NCBI RefSeq assembly: GCF_005930975.1
Contig: NZ_VBSE01000040.1
Coordinates: 1-64,000 of the forward strand
Origin: Apilactobacillus kunkeei
GTDB lineage: Bacteria; Bacillota; Bacilli; Lactobacillales; Lactobacillaceae
Direction of reading: 5' to 3'
DNA: 64,000 bases
Below the pieces are notes generated by a model. It searched no databases and was not told where the DNA came from. It saw nothing but the letters and a program-made list of their open reading frames with translations. Position 1 is the first letter of the stretch. Each line of letters opens with the position of its first letter. A program made the translations under genes and the position numbers. This document shows, in pieces, positions 36,947-45,299 of the stretch.

Positions 36947-37188
36947 TTAGCAGAACTGTCGGTCTTAATTCGTTTGTCGAATAAAACTTGGTTAGTGGTG
37001 TCAACAATCTTTGCTGCCACTGGTTCTTGGTATAAGTTACCATCCTTGTCACGGAATAGGTTTAATTCTGATAGACGTTGCATGGCTGGCATTACCTTAT
37101 CAGCACTTAGGTCACCTTCTACATAATTAAAACCAAGGTTCTTGTTCTTGCCGTTTTCGCTCTTAAATGTTAATTCTAGTTTTTTCAT
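36943..37188 (-). CDS. DUF2922-family protein
   Basis: 81 residues from ATG at 37188, with GGAGG ahead. The family motif KKLELTFKSENGK and a C-terminal VDTTNQVLFDKRI fit DUF2922. In lactobacilli and bacilli it always travels with DUF1659 as here (22 bases apart). The function is unknown; partner binding with DUF1659 is plausible. The spacing and the sigma gene 84 bases further upstream suggest a shared operon. Confidence 0.85.
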   Translation of the reverse strand: MKKLELTFKSENGKNKNLGFNYVEGDLSADKVMPAMQRLSELNLFRDKDGNLYQEPVAAKIVDTTNQVLFDKRIKTDSSAK

Positions 37189-37209
37189 TAATTTGTCCTC
37201 CAATTAAAA

Positions 37210-37410
37210 TTAGCCTACGTACTTAATTTCTTGTACTAGTTTGGCTCCTTGAGCATCACAACCGGTTAATTCGCCAACAATTGCAGTTAATTTAGCCATT
37301 TGTTCAGGTGATACTTCTTGAATTGCATTGGCCATATTACGTTTTCTCAAAACTTGGTCGCTTCCTAAAGTATTAACTGTAATCTTTGACTTGTTCCATT
37401 GCTTTTCCAT
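37210..37410 (-). CDS. DUF1659-family protein
   Basis: 66 residues. A hydrophilic N-terminal strand region (SKITVNTLGSDQVLRKR) is followed by helical segments (SPEQMAKLTAIVGELTG), as expected for DUF1659. It sits between the sigma factor gene and DUF2922. Its function has not been reported to my knowledge. Confidence 0.85.
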   Translation of the reverse strand: MEKQWNKSKITVNTLGSDQVLRKRNMANAIQEVSPEQMAKLTAIVGELTGCDAQGAKLVQEIKYVG

Positions 37411-37493
37411 TATGATTTACCTCTTTTTCCAATTTTCATAAGTGATTAGCGCCAACCCTTACACTATTAATAACGTGTTTACATTCAAAAGTG

Positions 37494-37997
37494 TTACCCT
37501 AATTTGTAAAATTCTTCTTGAACGCCTTTCTTCCACTGATAAACGGTCTTTCGACTTACATGATACTTTCTAGCAATATCGGTAACAGTCATAGAATCAT
37601 TGTAAGCACAGCATAAAAACTTTCTTTGGTTGGTGGTGCAGTTCAACCATAATTGGTTTAACAAATCGATGCCGTCAATCTCGTCATGTGGCGAAAAATC
37701 AACACCATCAACATCTGATTCAACACTAATAACATGATTCTTGATTCGTTGCTGTTTTCTCAAAACATCCAACAGGTACCAATAAACGGCCTGAAATAAG
37801 TATCCACATACCCTATCATCATCCAATTCCTCATTGTATTGACTATACTTAGTTGCTAGGTGGATAAATCCCTCCTGCTTTAAGTCATCAAATTGAGGGT
37901 TATCCGCCCTAATATTTAATCGCTTTAACACTCCATAAACAATGCCAACATGGTTTTGCTTCATTAAGAAATCAAATCCGACATCTAAATTATTCAT
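37494..37997 (-). CDS. ComX/SigH-like sigma-70 family factor
   Basis: 167 residues from ATG at 37997; the 26 residues further upstream form a hydrophobic stretch inconsistent with a sigma factor. Region 2 is visible as NPQFDDLKQEGFIHLATKYSQY followed by VCGYLFQAVYWYLLDVLRKQQR; region 4 contains the HTH MTVTDIARKYHVSRKTVYQWKKG. Region 3 is minimal, as in the competence sigma factor ComX/SigX. Promoter recognition is not known. Lactobacillus homologues beside DUF1659/DUF2922 are often called ComX. Ribosome site AAAGGA is 11 bases from the start, so translation may be weak. Confidence 0.78.
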   Translation of the reverse strand: MNNLDVGFDFLMKQNHVGIVYGVLKRLNIRADNPQFDDLKQEGFIHLATKYSQYNEELDDDRVCGYLFQAVYWYLLDVLRKQQRIKNHVISVESDVDGVDFSPHDEIDGIDLLNQLWLNCTTNQRKFLCCAYNDSMTVTDIARKYHVSRKTVYQWKKGVQEEFYKLG

Positions 37998-38106
37998 CTC
38001 AACCAATCCTTTTTCCGTATTGATCAAGGGCCCTTGAACGATTAAAAAGATAACAATAACGAGCAAAAATAACATCGCGTCTTTTTTAGTTTAAAACTGC
38101 AAAATC

Positions 38107-38136
38107 TTACACTTTCAATATAAAAAATAGTAGAAT
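38107..38136 (+). promoter_or_regulatory. Promoter of the GNAT gene
   Basis: TTACAC (38107-38112), 18-base spacer, TAGAAT (38131-38136), in front of a strong TAGGAGG ribosome site. Moderate match only. Confidence 0.4.
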
Positions 38137-38164
38137 GAGAGTAATTAATTTAGGAGGTTATGTC

Positions 38165-38599
38165 ATGGAATGGAAAGTAAAAACATTTGCTGAAATCACA
38201 CGTGACGAACTATGGTCCATCTACTTTGCCCGTGTTCAAACCTTTGTGGTAGAACAAAAACGTCCTTACCAAGAAGTCGACGATGTCGACAAAAAAGCAC
38301 TACATATTTGGGCTGAAGAAGATGGGAAACTATTAGCCTATGCCAGGATTTTTCATGGAAAAGACCACACATCATTTGGCAGAGTGCTTACCACTCCTGC
38401 CGCACGTGGCAAAGGATTGGGTAAGCAATTAATTGAACGCGTACTAAAGGAAATCGATGAACACTTTGATCATCCAAGAGTTGAAATTGATTCACAAGAT
38501 GATAAAGAGGCATTTTATGCCAAATTTGGTTTTAAATCAGTCGGGGATGTTTACGAGTTCCACCAAACTCCACACATTAAAATGATTTTAAACAAATAA
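38165..38599 (+). CDS. ElaA-type GNAT N-acetyltransferase
   Basis: 144 residues from ATG at 38165 (AGGAGG 6-7 bases ahead). The ElaA signature FFARVQTFVVEQKRPYQEVDDVD and the acetyl-CoA-binding GRVLTTPAARGKGLGKQLIERVL are intact, followed by the YAKFGFKSVGDVYEFHQTPHIKM tail. Substrate unknown. Single-gene unit with its own terminator. Confidence 0.93.
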   Translation: MEWKVKTFAEITRDELWSIYFARVQTFVVEQKRPYQEVDDVDKKALHIWAEEDGKLLAYARIFHGKDHTSFGRVLTTPAARGKGLGKQLIERVLKEIDEHFDHPRVEIDSQDDKEAFYAKFGFKSVGDVYEFHQTPHIKMILNK

Positions 38600-38639
38600 A
38601 AAAATGCATGCAGATAATTTATATCTACATGCATTTTTT
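38598..38639. terminator. Bidirectional terminator after GNAT gene
   Basis: AAAAAATGCATG-AGATA / TATCT-CATGCATTTTTT hairpin with a single mismatch, between convergent genes. Confidence 0.85.
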
Positions 38640-39201
38640 AGTGCATAAATTCCTTAATTTTATTCATATCAATTACGCTGGACTCTTCTAACTTTTTCAA
38701 GTTAAACTCAACCGGATTCAAATGTACTCTAGGATCGTTAACAACAAACTCAAAACCCAACTGAAAATCCTTTTTAGAAATATCATTATGAGAAACATCA
38801 TCATGTTCGTGTTTGGCAATCGAAAATGCTTCAGCAATGATACGGTTCAATTGTTCATCATCACTACTTCGTTTAATGGCAATCGTGACAATATAATCAT
38901 TTGAAATTGGTCGCCACCGCGTTAATCCTTCCCTAAACAAATCTAAGTTCACACTGTGAGCTAATTCCTCACCATGTAACGTCATATAGATGCGGTTTAA
39001 TTTAATGAATCCACTGGTGTTTAACTTTTCATCCAGAAAATAGATAAAAACTCCATGACCATTAACCGATGAACGATCAACTCTAATTATCATTGGGGGC
39101 TGGCGGCGATTCAAATATAGTGCAATGTATGCGGTAATAAATGTTCCAATTGCACTTGCTAGCTCGAAAATGTCATTCCAACTTAATGGTTCTAAATGCA
39201 T
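38638..39201 (-). CDS. Hypothetical protein with one N-terminal membrane helix
   Basis: 187 residues. One helix (about 10-28, ELASAIGTFITAYIALYL) is followed by a basic turn RRQPP and a mixed alpha/beta cytoplasmic domain with conserved-looking FIYFLDEKL and LFREGLTRWRPIS segments, then a His/Asp/Lys-rich stretch. I do not recognise the family. ATG at 39201 follows GGGGGATG. No cotranscribed neighbour; a 194-base gap separates it from the next gene. Confidence 0.8.
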   Translation of the reverse strand: MHLEPLSWNDIFELASAIGTFITAYIALYLNRRQPPMIIRVDRSSVNGHGVFIYFLDEKLNTSGFIKLNRIYMTLHGEELAHSVNLDLFREGLTRWRPISNDYIVTIAIKRSSDDEQLNRIIAEAFSIAKHEHDDVSHNDISKKDFQLGFEFVVNDPRVHLNPVEFNLKKLEESSVIDMNKIKEFMH

Positions 39202-39362
39202 TCACACATCCCCCTTTCCTTAGTGAATTAATTGTCTAAACCCATTTATTTCAATTAATCAAATCATAACATTTTTTTATTTTATTGTTGATTAAAAAAT
39301 CCAAAAATAAATTAACATCGCCATCTTCTAAGCATTTAATATGTTTATTAATAATCCATATT

Positions 39363-39395
39363 AAAAAAGCAGCCACACTATGTGGTTGCTTTTTT
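39363..39395 (-). terminator. Terminator of the secreted propeller gene
   Basis: AAAAAAGCAGCCACA / TGTGGTTGCTTTTTT hairpin with one mismatch, directly after the stop. Confidence 0.8.
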
Positions 39396-41195
39396 CTAAT
39401 CAATTGGTGCTGTTGATTTTAATACTTCAGATCTCCAAAGTACAACTAGATAACCATAACCGCTACTATCAAACGATAGACTTTCAAATTCACGATTAGT
39501 TCCAAAAGTAGTGTAGTGAACATCTTGTGGTTGAATGTTGTCATTTCTGACTTCATCCACCGGAATTGAAATAATCAAATCGTTTGAAAGTAAGTAGAGA
39601 CGATTATTATTACGATTGTAAGTGACGCCCTGGTTAAAGCTTCCTGGCCACTTAATTAGTCCTTTTACTGGGGTGAATTGAATACCACTTTCATTCATTG
39701 TTCCGTGGAATAATGTGTAGGTACCACTCATCTTCTTAGGACCGCCACCAACACCAAAATATGCATTGCCATCGTTATCAAATGTTAATGTATGGATAGC
39801 GTAGTAATGTCCCTTGTTGTTTAGTTTGAAACGGTATACGTGAACTGGTTTCATGTTTTCCGCATCCATTTCAGTTACTTGGTTATAAAAGTCATCTCCC
39901 ACAACACCTAACTTATCATCTTGAGCCAAGTATACGTGGTTGTTACTTGGGTTGTATGACAATGTTTGACCGTGTCCAATGTTGGTAACGGGACTGATTG
40001 TTAATAATTTTGATAAATCAAAGTACTTACTGAATAAGTCATTGCGTTTACCAATACGATTGATTTCACGGTTGTTATGATTAACCTTGGCATTCCAAGC
40101 ACTAATTTGTTTATTATCTTTATTGATTAACTTAGCTTGTGCTTTCTTCACACGGTTGAAGGTCTTAAATGCCTTAGGTGTTAACTTACTCATATCCCTC
40201 TTTTTTGCATTTAACTTTCCATATGTCTTGTTAAGCTTAGTAATTTGTTTCTTAATCTTATTAATTATCTTGGCTTTTGCGTGCTTCTTTTTTTGATTTT
40301 TTAAATTCTTATTTAGTTTCTTTACAGATCTTCGGTTAGTCTTGATGTTCTTTGCTAACTTTTTCTTGGCCTGCTTTATTGCATTATTAAATGTCTTTTG
40401 ATTGGTCTTCACCTTCAAGTTGGCATTCTTAACTACCTTTTTCATGTTGGCAATCTTTGTTTGAATAGTGATATTGTTTTTTCTGTAGGCATCAGTATTG
40501 ACAATAAAATTAGACAATTTCTTGCTATGATCACTGCCGTAAGCAGAGTTTTTATTAAAGAAGTTAAAAACCTGGGCTAAAATGTTTTGCTGGGTACTGG
40601 TATCAATTCCCTTCTTATCTAATGCGTCTAATCCAATTTTTACAATTGCACCCTTGTTAGTATTGGTTCCAGCAGATTCTACAAAATAGATACTGTTGTT
40701 AGCGATGATTCCACCTTGGTAGTTTCCGTGTTCACCTGGACTAACGTGAAATCCTTCAGGTAAAAACCACTTAGTCTTAAAAGTTGTTGAACCTGTATTA
40801 ATTGAATCAATGGATGTGTAATTATTTGGCACATCCATATTACGAACACGCGTGTAGTTCCCCCATGTTGGGGTTATCTTAGGTAGCTTACTATCGACAA
40901 TATGGTATTTAGTGTTGTTATCGACGTAAGCATTGTCTCTGGTGGTAGTTGGAATTCCATCCGTGTTGATAGAATCACTGATGGTCTTGTTATCGTTGAA
41001 CTTATCACCAGTCTTTTGTGTCCCCTCGTTTGGCTTTTTTGCATCCCCATCGATAGCTTCAGCATCCTTATCATCGATGATGTTAGAACTACTATTGGCA
41101 TCTGCGAATGCCTTAATTCCAAAGTCAATTGAAGGTAACGAAATTAACGTAGCAATGATTGTCAAAAGTAAGAATAGATTTCTTAGCTTTTTCAT
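39396..41195 (-). CDS. Secreted beta-propeller-like protein with a Lys-rich coiled-coil insert
   Basis: 599 residues from ATG at 41195. A signal peptide (1-32, ADA/NS) and an acidic Asp/Asn linker lead to propeller-like strands with GNYQGGIIANNSIYFVESAG. About residues 215-385 form a very basic, helical insert (KKVVKNANLKVKTN, KKLAKNIKTNRRSVKK) with long heptads. Propeller strands resume with GHGQTLSYNPSNNHVYLA and DNDGNAYFGVGGG and run to the end. No anchor motif is seen; the insert may bind teichoic acids by charge. Not recognised as any named family. Confidence 0.75.
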   Translation of the reverse strand: MKKLRNLFLLLTIIATLISLPSIDFGIKAFADANSSSNIIDDKDAEAIDGDAKKPNEGTQKTGDKFNDNKTISDSINTDGIPTTTRDNAYVDNNTKYHIVDSKLPKITPTWGNYTRVRNMDVPNNYTSIDSINTGSTTFKTKWFLPEGFHVSPGEHGNYQGGIIANNSIYFVESAGTNTNKGAIVKIGLDALDKKGIDTSTQQNILAQVFNFFNKNSAYGSDHSKKLSNFIVNTDAYRKNNITIQTKIANMKKVVKNANLKVKTNQKTFNNAIKQAKKKLAKNIKTNRRSVKKLNKNLKNQKKKHAKAKIINKIKKQITKLNKTYGKLNAKKRDMSKLTPKAFKTFNRVKKAQAKLINKDNKQISAWNAKVNHNNREINRIGKRNDLFSKYFDLSKLLTISPVTNIGHGQTLSYNPSNNHVYLAQDDKLGVVGDDFYNQVTEMDAENMKPVHVYRFKLNNKGHYYAIHTLTFDNDGNAYFGVGGGPKKMSGTYTLFHGTMNESGIQFTPVKGLIKWPGSFNQGVTYNRNNNRLYLLSNDLIISIPVDEVRNDNIQPQDVHYTTFGTNREFESLSFDSSGYGYLVVLWRSEVLKSTAPID

Positions 41196-41311
41196 GTCAA
41201 AAATCGCCCCTCTCAAATTTAATCACTGTTTCTATTTAACCCCTTTAAACGCTGTTTTGCAATAAAATAATTGTTAAATAATACGCTGATAATTTAAAAA
41301 CATTTTTAACA

Positions 41312-41320
41312 TGATATAAT
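41312..41320 (+). promoter_or_regulatory. Extended -10 promoter of rlmD-like gene
   Basis: TGATATAAT, an extended -10, lies 38 bases ahead of the start codon. No good -35 is apparent, which is common for extended -10 promoters. Confidence 0.5.
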
Positions 41321-41357
41321 GTTAATTAATATTGTATAAATGAAAAGGACGTTTTTA

Positions 41358-42761
41358 ATGGCATACCAAAATCGCAATAATCGTTCCAACTATAACGACG
41401 TTGAAGTCGAAGTTGGCCAACAATTTAAAATTACCATCAAAAGAATGGGCATTAACGGTGAAGGAATTGGTTTTTACGAACATAAGCTTGTGTTTGTTAC
41501 CGGTGCTTTTACCGATGAAAAAGTCGTCGCTGAAGTAACTAAGGTCTATCCTAATTACATCAAAGCAAAAGCCGTCAAGATTAATCGTGTTTCACCAGAT
41601 CGTGTTGAACCTCGAGATAGTTATGCCGGCACTGTTGGTGGATTCGAACTTGAATCACTATCATATCCCGCACAACTTCGTTTCAAACGTGATTTAATCA
41701 AACAAGCACTAGAAAAATTTCAACCACAGGGTTACAAGAATTTCAAAATTCGTTCTACCATGGGAATGGAAAACCCTTACGAATACCGTAATAAGGCTCA
41801 ATTCCCTGTTAGAATGAAGGACGGAAAGGTAATTGCTGGATTATTCAAAGAAGGAACTCATGAATTAGTTGATCTTCCAGAATGTTCAGTGCAATACCCT
41901 GCTACCATGAAAGTAATGAGAAAGATTGTTGAATTCATCCAAGAACTAGAAATTCCTGTTTTTGATGAATCAAACAACTCTGGAATCTTAAAAACCGTCA
42001 TCGTCCGTGCTGCATTAAACACCGATGATGTTCAAGTAGTCTTTGTTACTAACACACCTAAGTTTGTTAAAAAAGGATTCATGCTAAAGAAGATCATGAT
42101 GGAATTACCAGAAGTAACTTCTGTTATGCAAAACATCAATCCTGGTGACTCCCCTCTTATATGGGGTGACAAAACAGTGCACTTAGCTGGTAAGGATACC
42201 ATCATTGAAAAGATTAAGGGACTAAGCTTCGAACTATCAGCTCGTGCTTTCCTACAATTGAATTCAATCATGCTTCCTCGTCTATATGAAGTTGCCATCT
42301 CCGCACTAGAACTTACCGGAAACGAAAAAATCGTTGATGCGTACTCTGGTGTTGGTACCATCGGTTTACCTTTAGCCAAACACGCTGAAGAAATTCGAGG
42401 AATGGATATTATTCCAGAAGCCGTTGAAGATGCTAATCACAATGCCATCATCAACAAGATTAGAAACGCATACTACGAAGTTGGTAAGGCCGAAGACCTA
42501 TTACCAGAATGGTTAGAAGAAGGTTTTAAACCGGATGCTATTATCGTTGATCCACCACGCACTGGACTAGACGATAAATTAATTGACGCTATTTTAAAGA
42601 GTGCACCAGAAAAATTCGTATATGTATCATGTAACCCTTCAACAATGGCTGCCGACTTAGTCCAACTAACTCGTAAGTACAAGGTGGACTTCATTCAACC
42701 AATCGATATGATGCCACAAACACCACGTTGTGAAGCGGTCGTTAAATTTACTAGAAAATAA
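41358..42761 (+). CDS. 23S rRNA (uracil-5-)-methyltransferase, RlmD/TrmA-type
   Basis: 467 residues from ATG at 41358 (AAAGGA 8 bases ahead; an earlier ATG at 41340 lies upstream of that site). An N-terminal TRAM domain (GEGIGFYEHKLVFVTGAF) is followed by the RNA-binding middle and the methyltransferase domain: VDAYSGVGTIGLPLAKH, IIVDPPRTGLD and the catalytic cysteine in VYVSCNPSTM. The four-cysteine FeS cluster of Escherichia coli RlmD is missing, as in RlmCD of Gram-positives, which modifies both U747 and U1939. Confidence 0.93.
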   Translation: MAYQNRNNRSNYNDVEVEVGQQFKITIKRMGINGEGIGFYEHKLVFVTGAFTDEKVVAEVTKVYPNYIKAKAVKINRVSPDRVEPRDSYAGTVGGFELESLSYPAQLRFKRDLIKQALEKFQPQGYKNFKIRSTMGMENPYEYRNKAQFPVRMKDGKVIAGLFKEGTHELVDLPECSVQYPATMKVMRKIVEFIQELEIPVFDESNNSGILKTVIVRAALNTDDVQVVFVTNTPKFVKKGFMLKKIMMELPEVTSVMQNINPGDSPLIWGDKTVHLAGKDTIIEKIKGLSFELSARAFLQLNSIMLPRLYEVAISALELTGNEKIVDAYSGVGTIGLPLAKHAEEIRGMDIIPEAVEDANHNAIINKIRNAYYEVGKAEDLLPEWLEEGFKPDAIIVDPPRTGLDDKLIDAILKSAPEKFVYVSCNPSTMAADLVQLTRKYKVDFIQPIDMMPQTPRCEAVVKFTRK

Positions 42762-42783
42762 TCGATAGAAAGTAGGTATTCAA

Positions 42784-43221
42784 ATGAATAACTTCCCTAA
42801 ACCACCAGATTTTAAGCAAAACTTCGTCTTCATGATTAAGCGCGATAATCGCATCAAGTTTGGTCGTTTTGGCTTTTCCATTCTATCATTCTTGTTACAT
42901 TGGATTCCATCAATCCTGCGTTCTGATTATTACAACACTGCATGCATTTTAGGTGTTGATGCTTGTATTTACATGGCTACTCACATGTTCTTACAATTAA
43001 TACTTAATATTGATCCAAGTAATGCAGCAAACATCACCTATTTTATAGGAGCTGTCATTTGGGGATTAGGTTACAATACTATGTATATCAAGCGTCTTGT
43101 TAATAAAGGATTTAAACCAATTGATATTGATTCTCAAAATGTATTAAAACAGCATCGCATTGACTGTGAACTAACTGACATGACCCCAGATGAAATTAAT
43201 CATCAAGGACCAACACTTTAA
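42784..43221 (+). CDS. Small membrane protein, possibly DUF2628-like
   Basis: 145 residues. Three membrane helices (about 30-50, 57-77 and 80-103, the middle one with a cysteine pair) and a charged C-terminal region. The layout resembles DUF2628 membrane proteins, but the match is loose. It lies 22 bases after the RNA methyltransferase and probably shares its transcript. Function unknown. Confidence 0.65.
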   Translation: MNNFPKPPDFKQNFVFMIKRDNRIKFGRFGFSILSFLLHWIPSILRSDYYNTACILGVDACIYMATHMFLQLILNIDPSNAANITYFIGAVIWGLGYNTMYIKRLVNKGFKPIDIDSQNVLKQHRIDCELTDMTPDEINHQGPTL

Positions 43222-43222
43222 A

Positions 43223-43256
43223 AAAAAGACTCAAGAATTATTCTTGAGTCTTTTTC
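43223..43256. terminator. Bidirectional terminator after the small membrane protein
   Basis: AAAAAGACTCAAGAA / TTCTTGAGTCTTTTT perfect 15-bp stem with a 3-base loop. Confidence 0.9.
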
Positions 43257-43276
43257 ATTTCAGATCTTCATTAGTA

Positions 43277-43507
43277 TTATTTGCTAATCTTTAAGTCTAA
43301 ATCATTACCAATGTGTTCGGTGTAATTAAAGCCAGCTTCATTGAAGTATTTCTTTAATTCATCATTCACATTTTTTAGTGGACGTCGATCTTCTTTTTGT
43401 TGAAATACTTTAATATCGTATGCTGAATTGTCTGAGTCAACGTTTTCGAAATTGTATTCCACATCCACTGTGTTTAGAATTTGTTGAATTAATTGTCTTT
43501 CTGTCAT
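43277..43507 (-). CDS. Small acidic hypothetical protein
   Basis: 76 residues. It starts with a helix (TERQLIQQILNTVD) and then a strand-helix-strand pattern rich in Asp/Glu/Asn. A ribosome site GGGAGG lies 7 bases before ATG at 43507. No recognised family and no cysteines or membrane helix. It stands alone beside the glycosyltransferase operon in the opposite direction. Confidence 0.7.
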   Translation of the reverse strand: MTERQLIQQILNTVDVEYNFENVDSDNSAYDIKVFQQKEDRRPLKNVNDELKKYFNEAGFNYTEHIGNDLDLKISK

Positions 43508-43577
43508 AGTTATCCTCCCAATAATACTTCACTATTTATTGTAAAACTAATTTAGACTTTTGTTAAAAAATCATGTA

Positions 43578-43631
43578 AAAATCTTTCTTAAGATTTTCTT
43601 TACTCAAATTTAACTCTCACTGCGTTATAAT
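43578..43631 (+). promoter_or_regulatory. Glycosyltransferase operon promoter region with palindrome
   Basis: TATAAT at 43626-43631 is the likely -10; no good -35 is placed 17 bases away. An 8-bp inverted repeat (AAAATCTT / AAGATTTT, arms 43578-43585 and 43590-43597) lies just upstream and could be an operator. Confidence 0.4.
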
Positions 43632-43662
43632 GATTATAAATACATAAAAGGGAGTATCTGTT

Positions 43663-45297
43663 ATGAATTTTTTCTTAAATTCTAGCTTTAATGCAAAAAA
43701 CTCCGGGATTGAACATGCCCAATTAAAGCGCGCAAAACTCTTCGAAAAATTTGGCGAAGACTATCGCCTCGTCTTTCGTGAGTGGAATCCACTACTACAT
43801 TTTCACTTGAACAACAATGGAATAAATGATAAATACATTCTTAATATTTTTGATTATTTTCAAGAAGCTACTAGTGTACAAAAAAAGACAATCCGTCCAA
43901 AAGATGTTAACTTCGGTGTCACTAATCTGAGATACGAAGAAGACAAAGATAAAAATCGCGTAATTGTCTATAGCAAGAATCAAATTGTTGCCCGTATCAA
44001 CCTATTTGATAAAGATATTACCAACGATCAAATCGTTAAGTCTGTTGAATTATTCGATGGATTTGCTAACCTTTACCGTGTTGATTTTTACGACTATCGT
44101 GGTTTCTTATCCCTGGCTCAGTGGTATACTCCTGATAATAAGATAGCGACTGAAACTTGGTATACCCCTGAAGGTCGCCCTGCTGTTGAGGATTACTTCA
44201 GACTAAATGCCCAAGGTAAAATGGAAAAATCCGGTTTTAAAACCATCGATAAAAATGGAACAGTCCGTACTCACAACAACATTGTGGGATTAATCAAAGA
44301 ATTTTTGGAACAAATTAACGTAGAATTCATGGATCAAGACCATCCAAATATTTATGTAATGGATCGTTCTGATTACTTCGAAGAAATATTGGAAAACTTG
44401 AGTTCTCCTACCTACACCGTCTTGCATCTACATAACTCACATGCCGGTGACGCTCAAGAACCCGATACTTCAATCATGAACAACAACTACGAATACTCAC
44501 TAACCGACGCTAACAGATATGACGCGATTGTTTCTGCTACCGAAAAACAAACTAAAGACGTTAAACGTCGTTTTAATCCAGATGTTGATATGTTCACTAT
44601 CCCTGTTGGTGTAATTAAAAACGAAGATTTACAAGGTCAACGCATCCCAATGAAGAATCGTAAGAAACACAGTATCGTAGTAACTGCCAGAGTTGCTCCT
44701 GAAAAACAAATCAACAAAATTATCGACGCCATGGGAATGGCTAAAAAGGAAGTTCCTGACATCAACATGGATGTCTACGGATATGTTGACCACTCCAACG
44801 ACGATATCGCAATGAAGCGCATTAACGCATCATTAGACGAATATGATTTAAGAGATACTGTTGCCCTACACAGCTACACCAATGACGTTACTGGTGTGCA
44901 AAGAAATGCTCAACTATACGCCCTAGCCTCTGTCATGGAAGGTTTCAACCTTGCCTTAATGGAAGCTCAAGCTCAAGGTGACGTTGGTATAACATTTGAT
45001 ACTAATTATGGTCCAAACGAATTAATCGTCGATAATGAAAATGGCTACGTCGTGGACTATGACGACACCAAGGCCCTATCAGACAGAATGGTCAAACTAT
45101 TTACTGACGATGAATTACTACAAAAGATGTCAGATCAAGCTTATGAACTATCAAATCGTTTCTCAGAGGACAGCGTTTGGGCAGATTGGAAACAACTAAT
45201 CAATTCTGCTAAGAAGACTTGGCAAGATAAATTAAAGACATACCACTTTGACATCAAAAAGGGTCTAAGTGATATGGAACACACTGAGGAGGCCTAA
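43663..45297 (+). CDS. GT4 glycosyltransferase, GtfA/GtfB (TagE)-like, subunit 1
   Basis: 544 residues. The N-terminal ~200 residues are a beta-rich extension (HLNNNGINDKYILNIFDYFQE, YDYRGFLSLAQWY) shared with the next gene. A GT-B domain follows with a serine-binding loop VVTARVAPEKQINKIIDAM and the retaining EX7E motif (E426...E434, EGFNLALME). This family includes the TagE5/TagE6 proteins of Lactiplantibacillus plantarum and the GtfA/GtfB pair of streptococci, which put GlcNAc on serines of surface proteins. TagE teichoic acid glucosyltransferase is the alternative. Confidence 0.8.
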   Translation: MNFFLNSSFNAKNSGIEHAQLKRAKLFEKFGEDYRLVFREWNPLLHFHLNNNGINDKYILNIFDYFQEATSVQKKTIRPKDVNFGVTNLRYEEDKDKNRVIVYSKNQIVARINLFDKDITNDQIVKSVELFDGFANLYRVDFYDYRGFLSLAQWYTPDNKIATETWYTPEGRPAVEDYFRLNAQGKMEKSGFKTIDKNGTVRTHNNIVGLIKEFLEQINVEFMDQDHPNIYVMDRSDYFEEILENLSSPTYTVLHLHNSHAGDAQEPDTSIMNNNYEYSLTDANRYDAIVSATEKQTKDVKRRFNPDVDMFTIPVGVIKNEDLQGQRIPMKNRKKHSIVVTARVAPEKQINKIIDAMGMAKKEVPDINMDVYGYVDHSNDDIAMKRINASLDEYDLRDTVALHSYTNDVTGVQRNAQLYALASVMEGFNLALMEAQAQGDVGITFDTNYGPNELIVDNENGYVVDYDDTKALSDRMVKLFTDDELLQKMSDQAYELSNRFSEDSVWADWKQLINSAKKTWQDKLKTYHFDIKKGLSDMEHTEEA

Positions 45298-45299
45298 TC

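Noticed and set aside
37997-38075. Longer sigma-factor protein with a hydrophobic N-terminal helix
   Set aside because: The extra 26 residues would make a membrane anchor, which no sigma factor of this type has; the ATG at 37997 is the better start.
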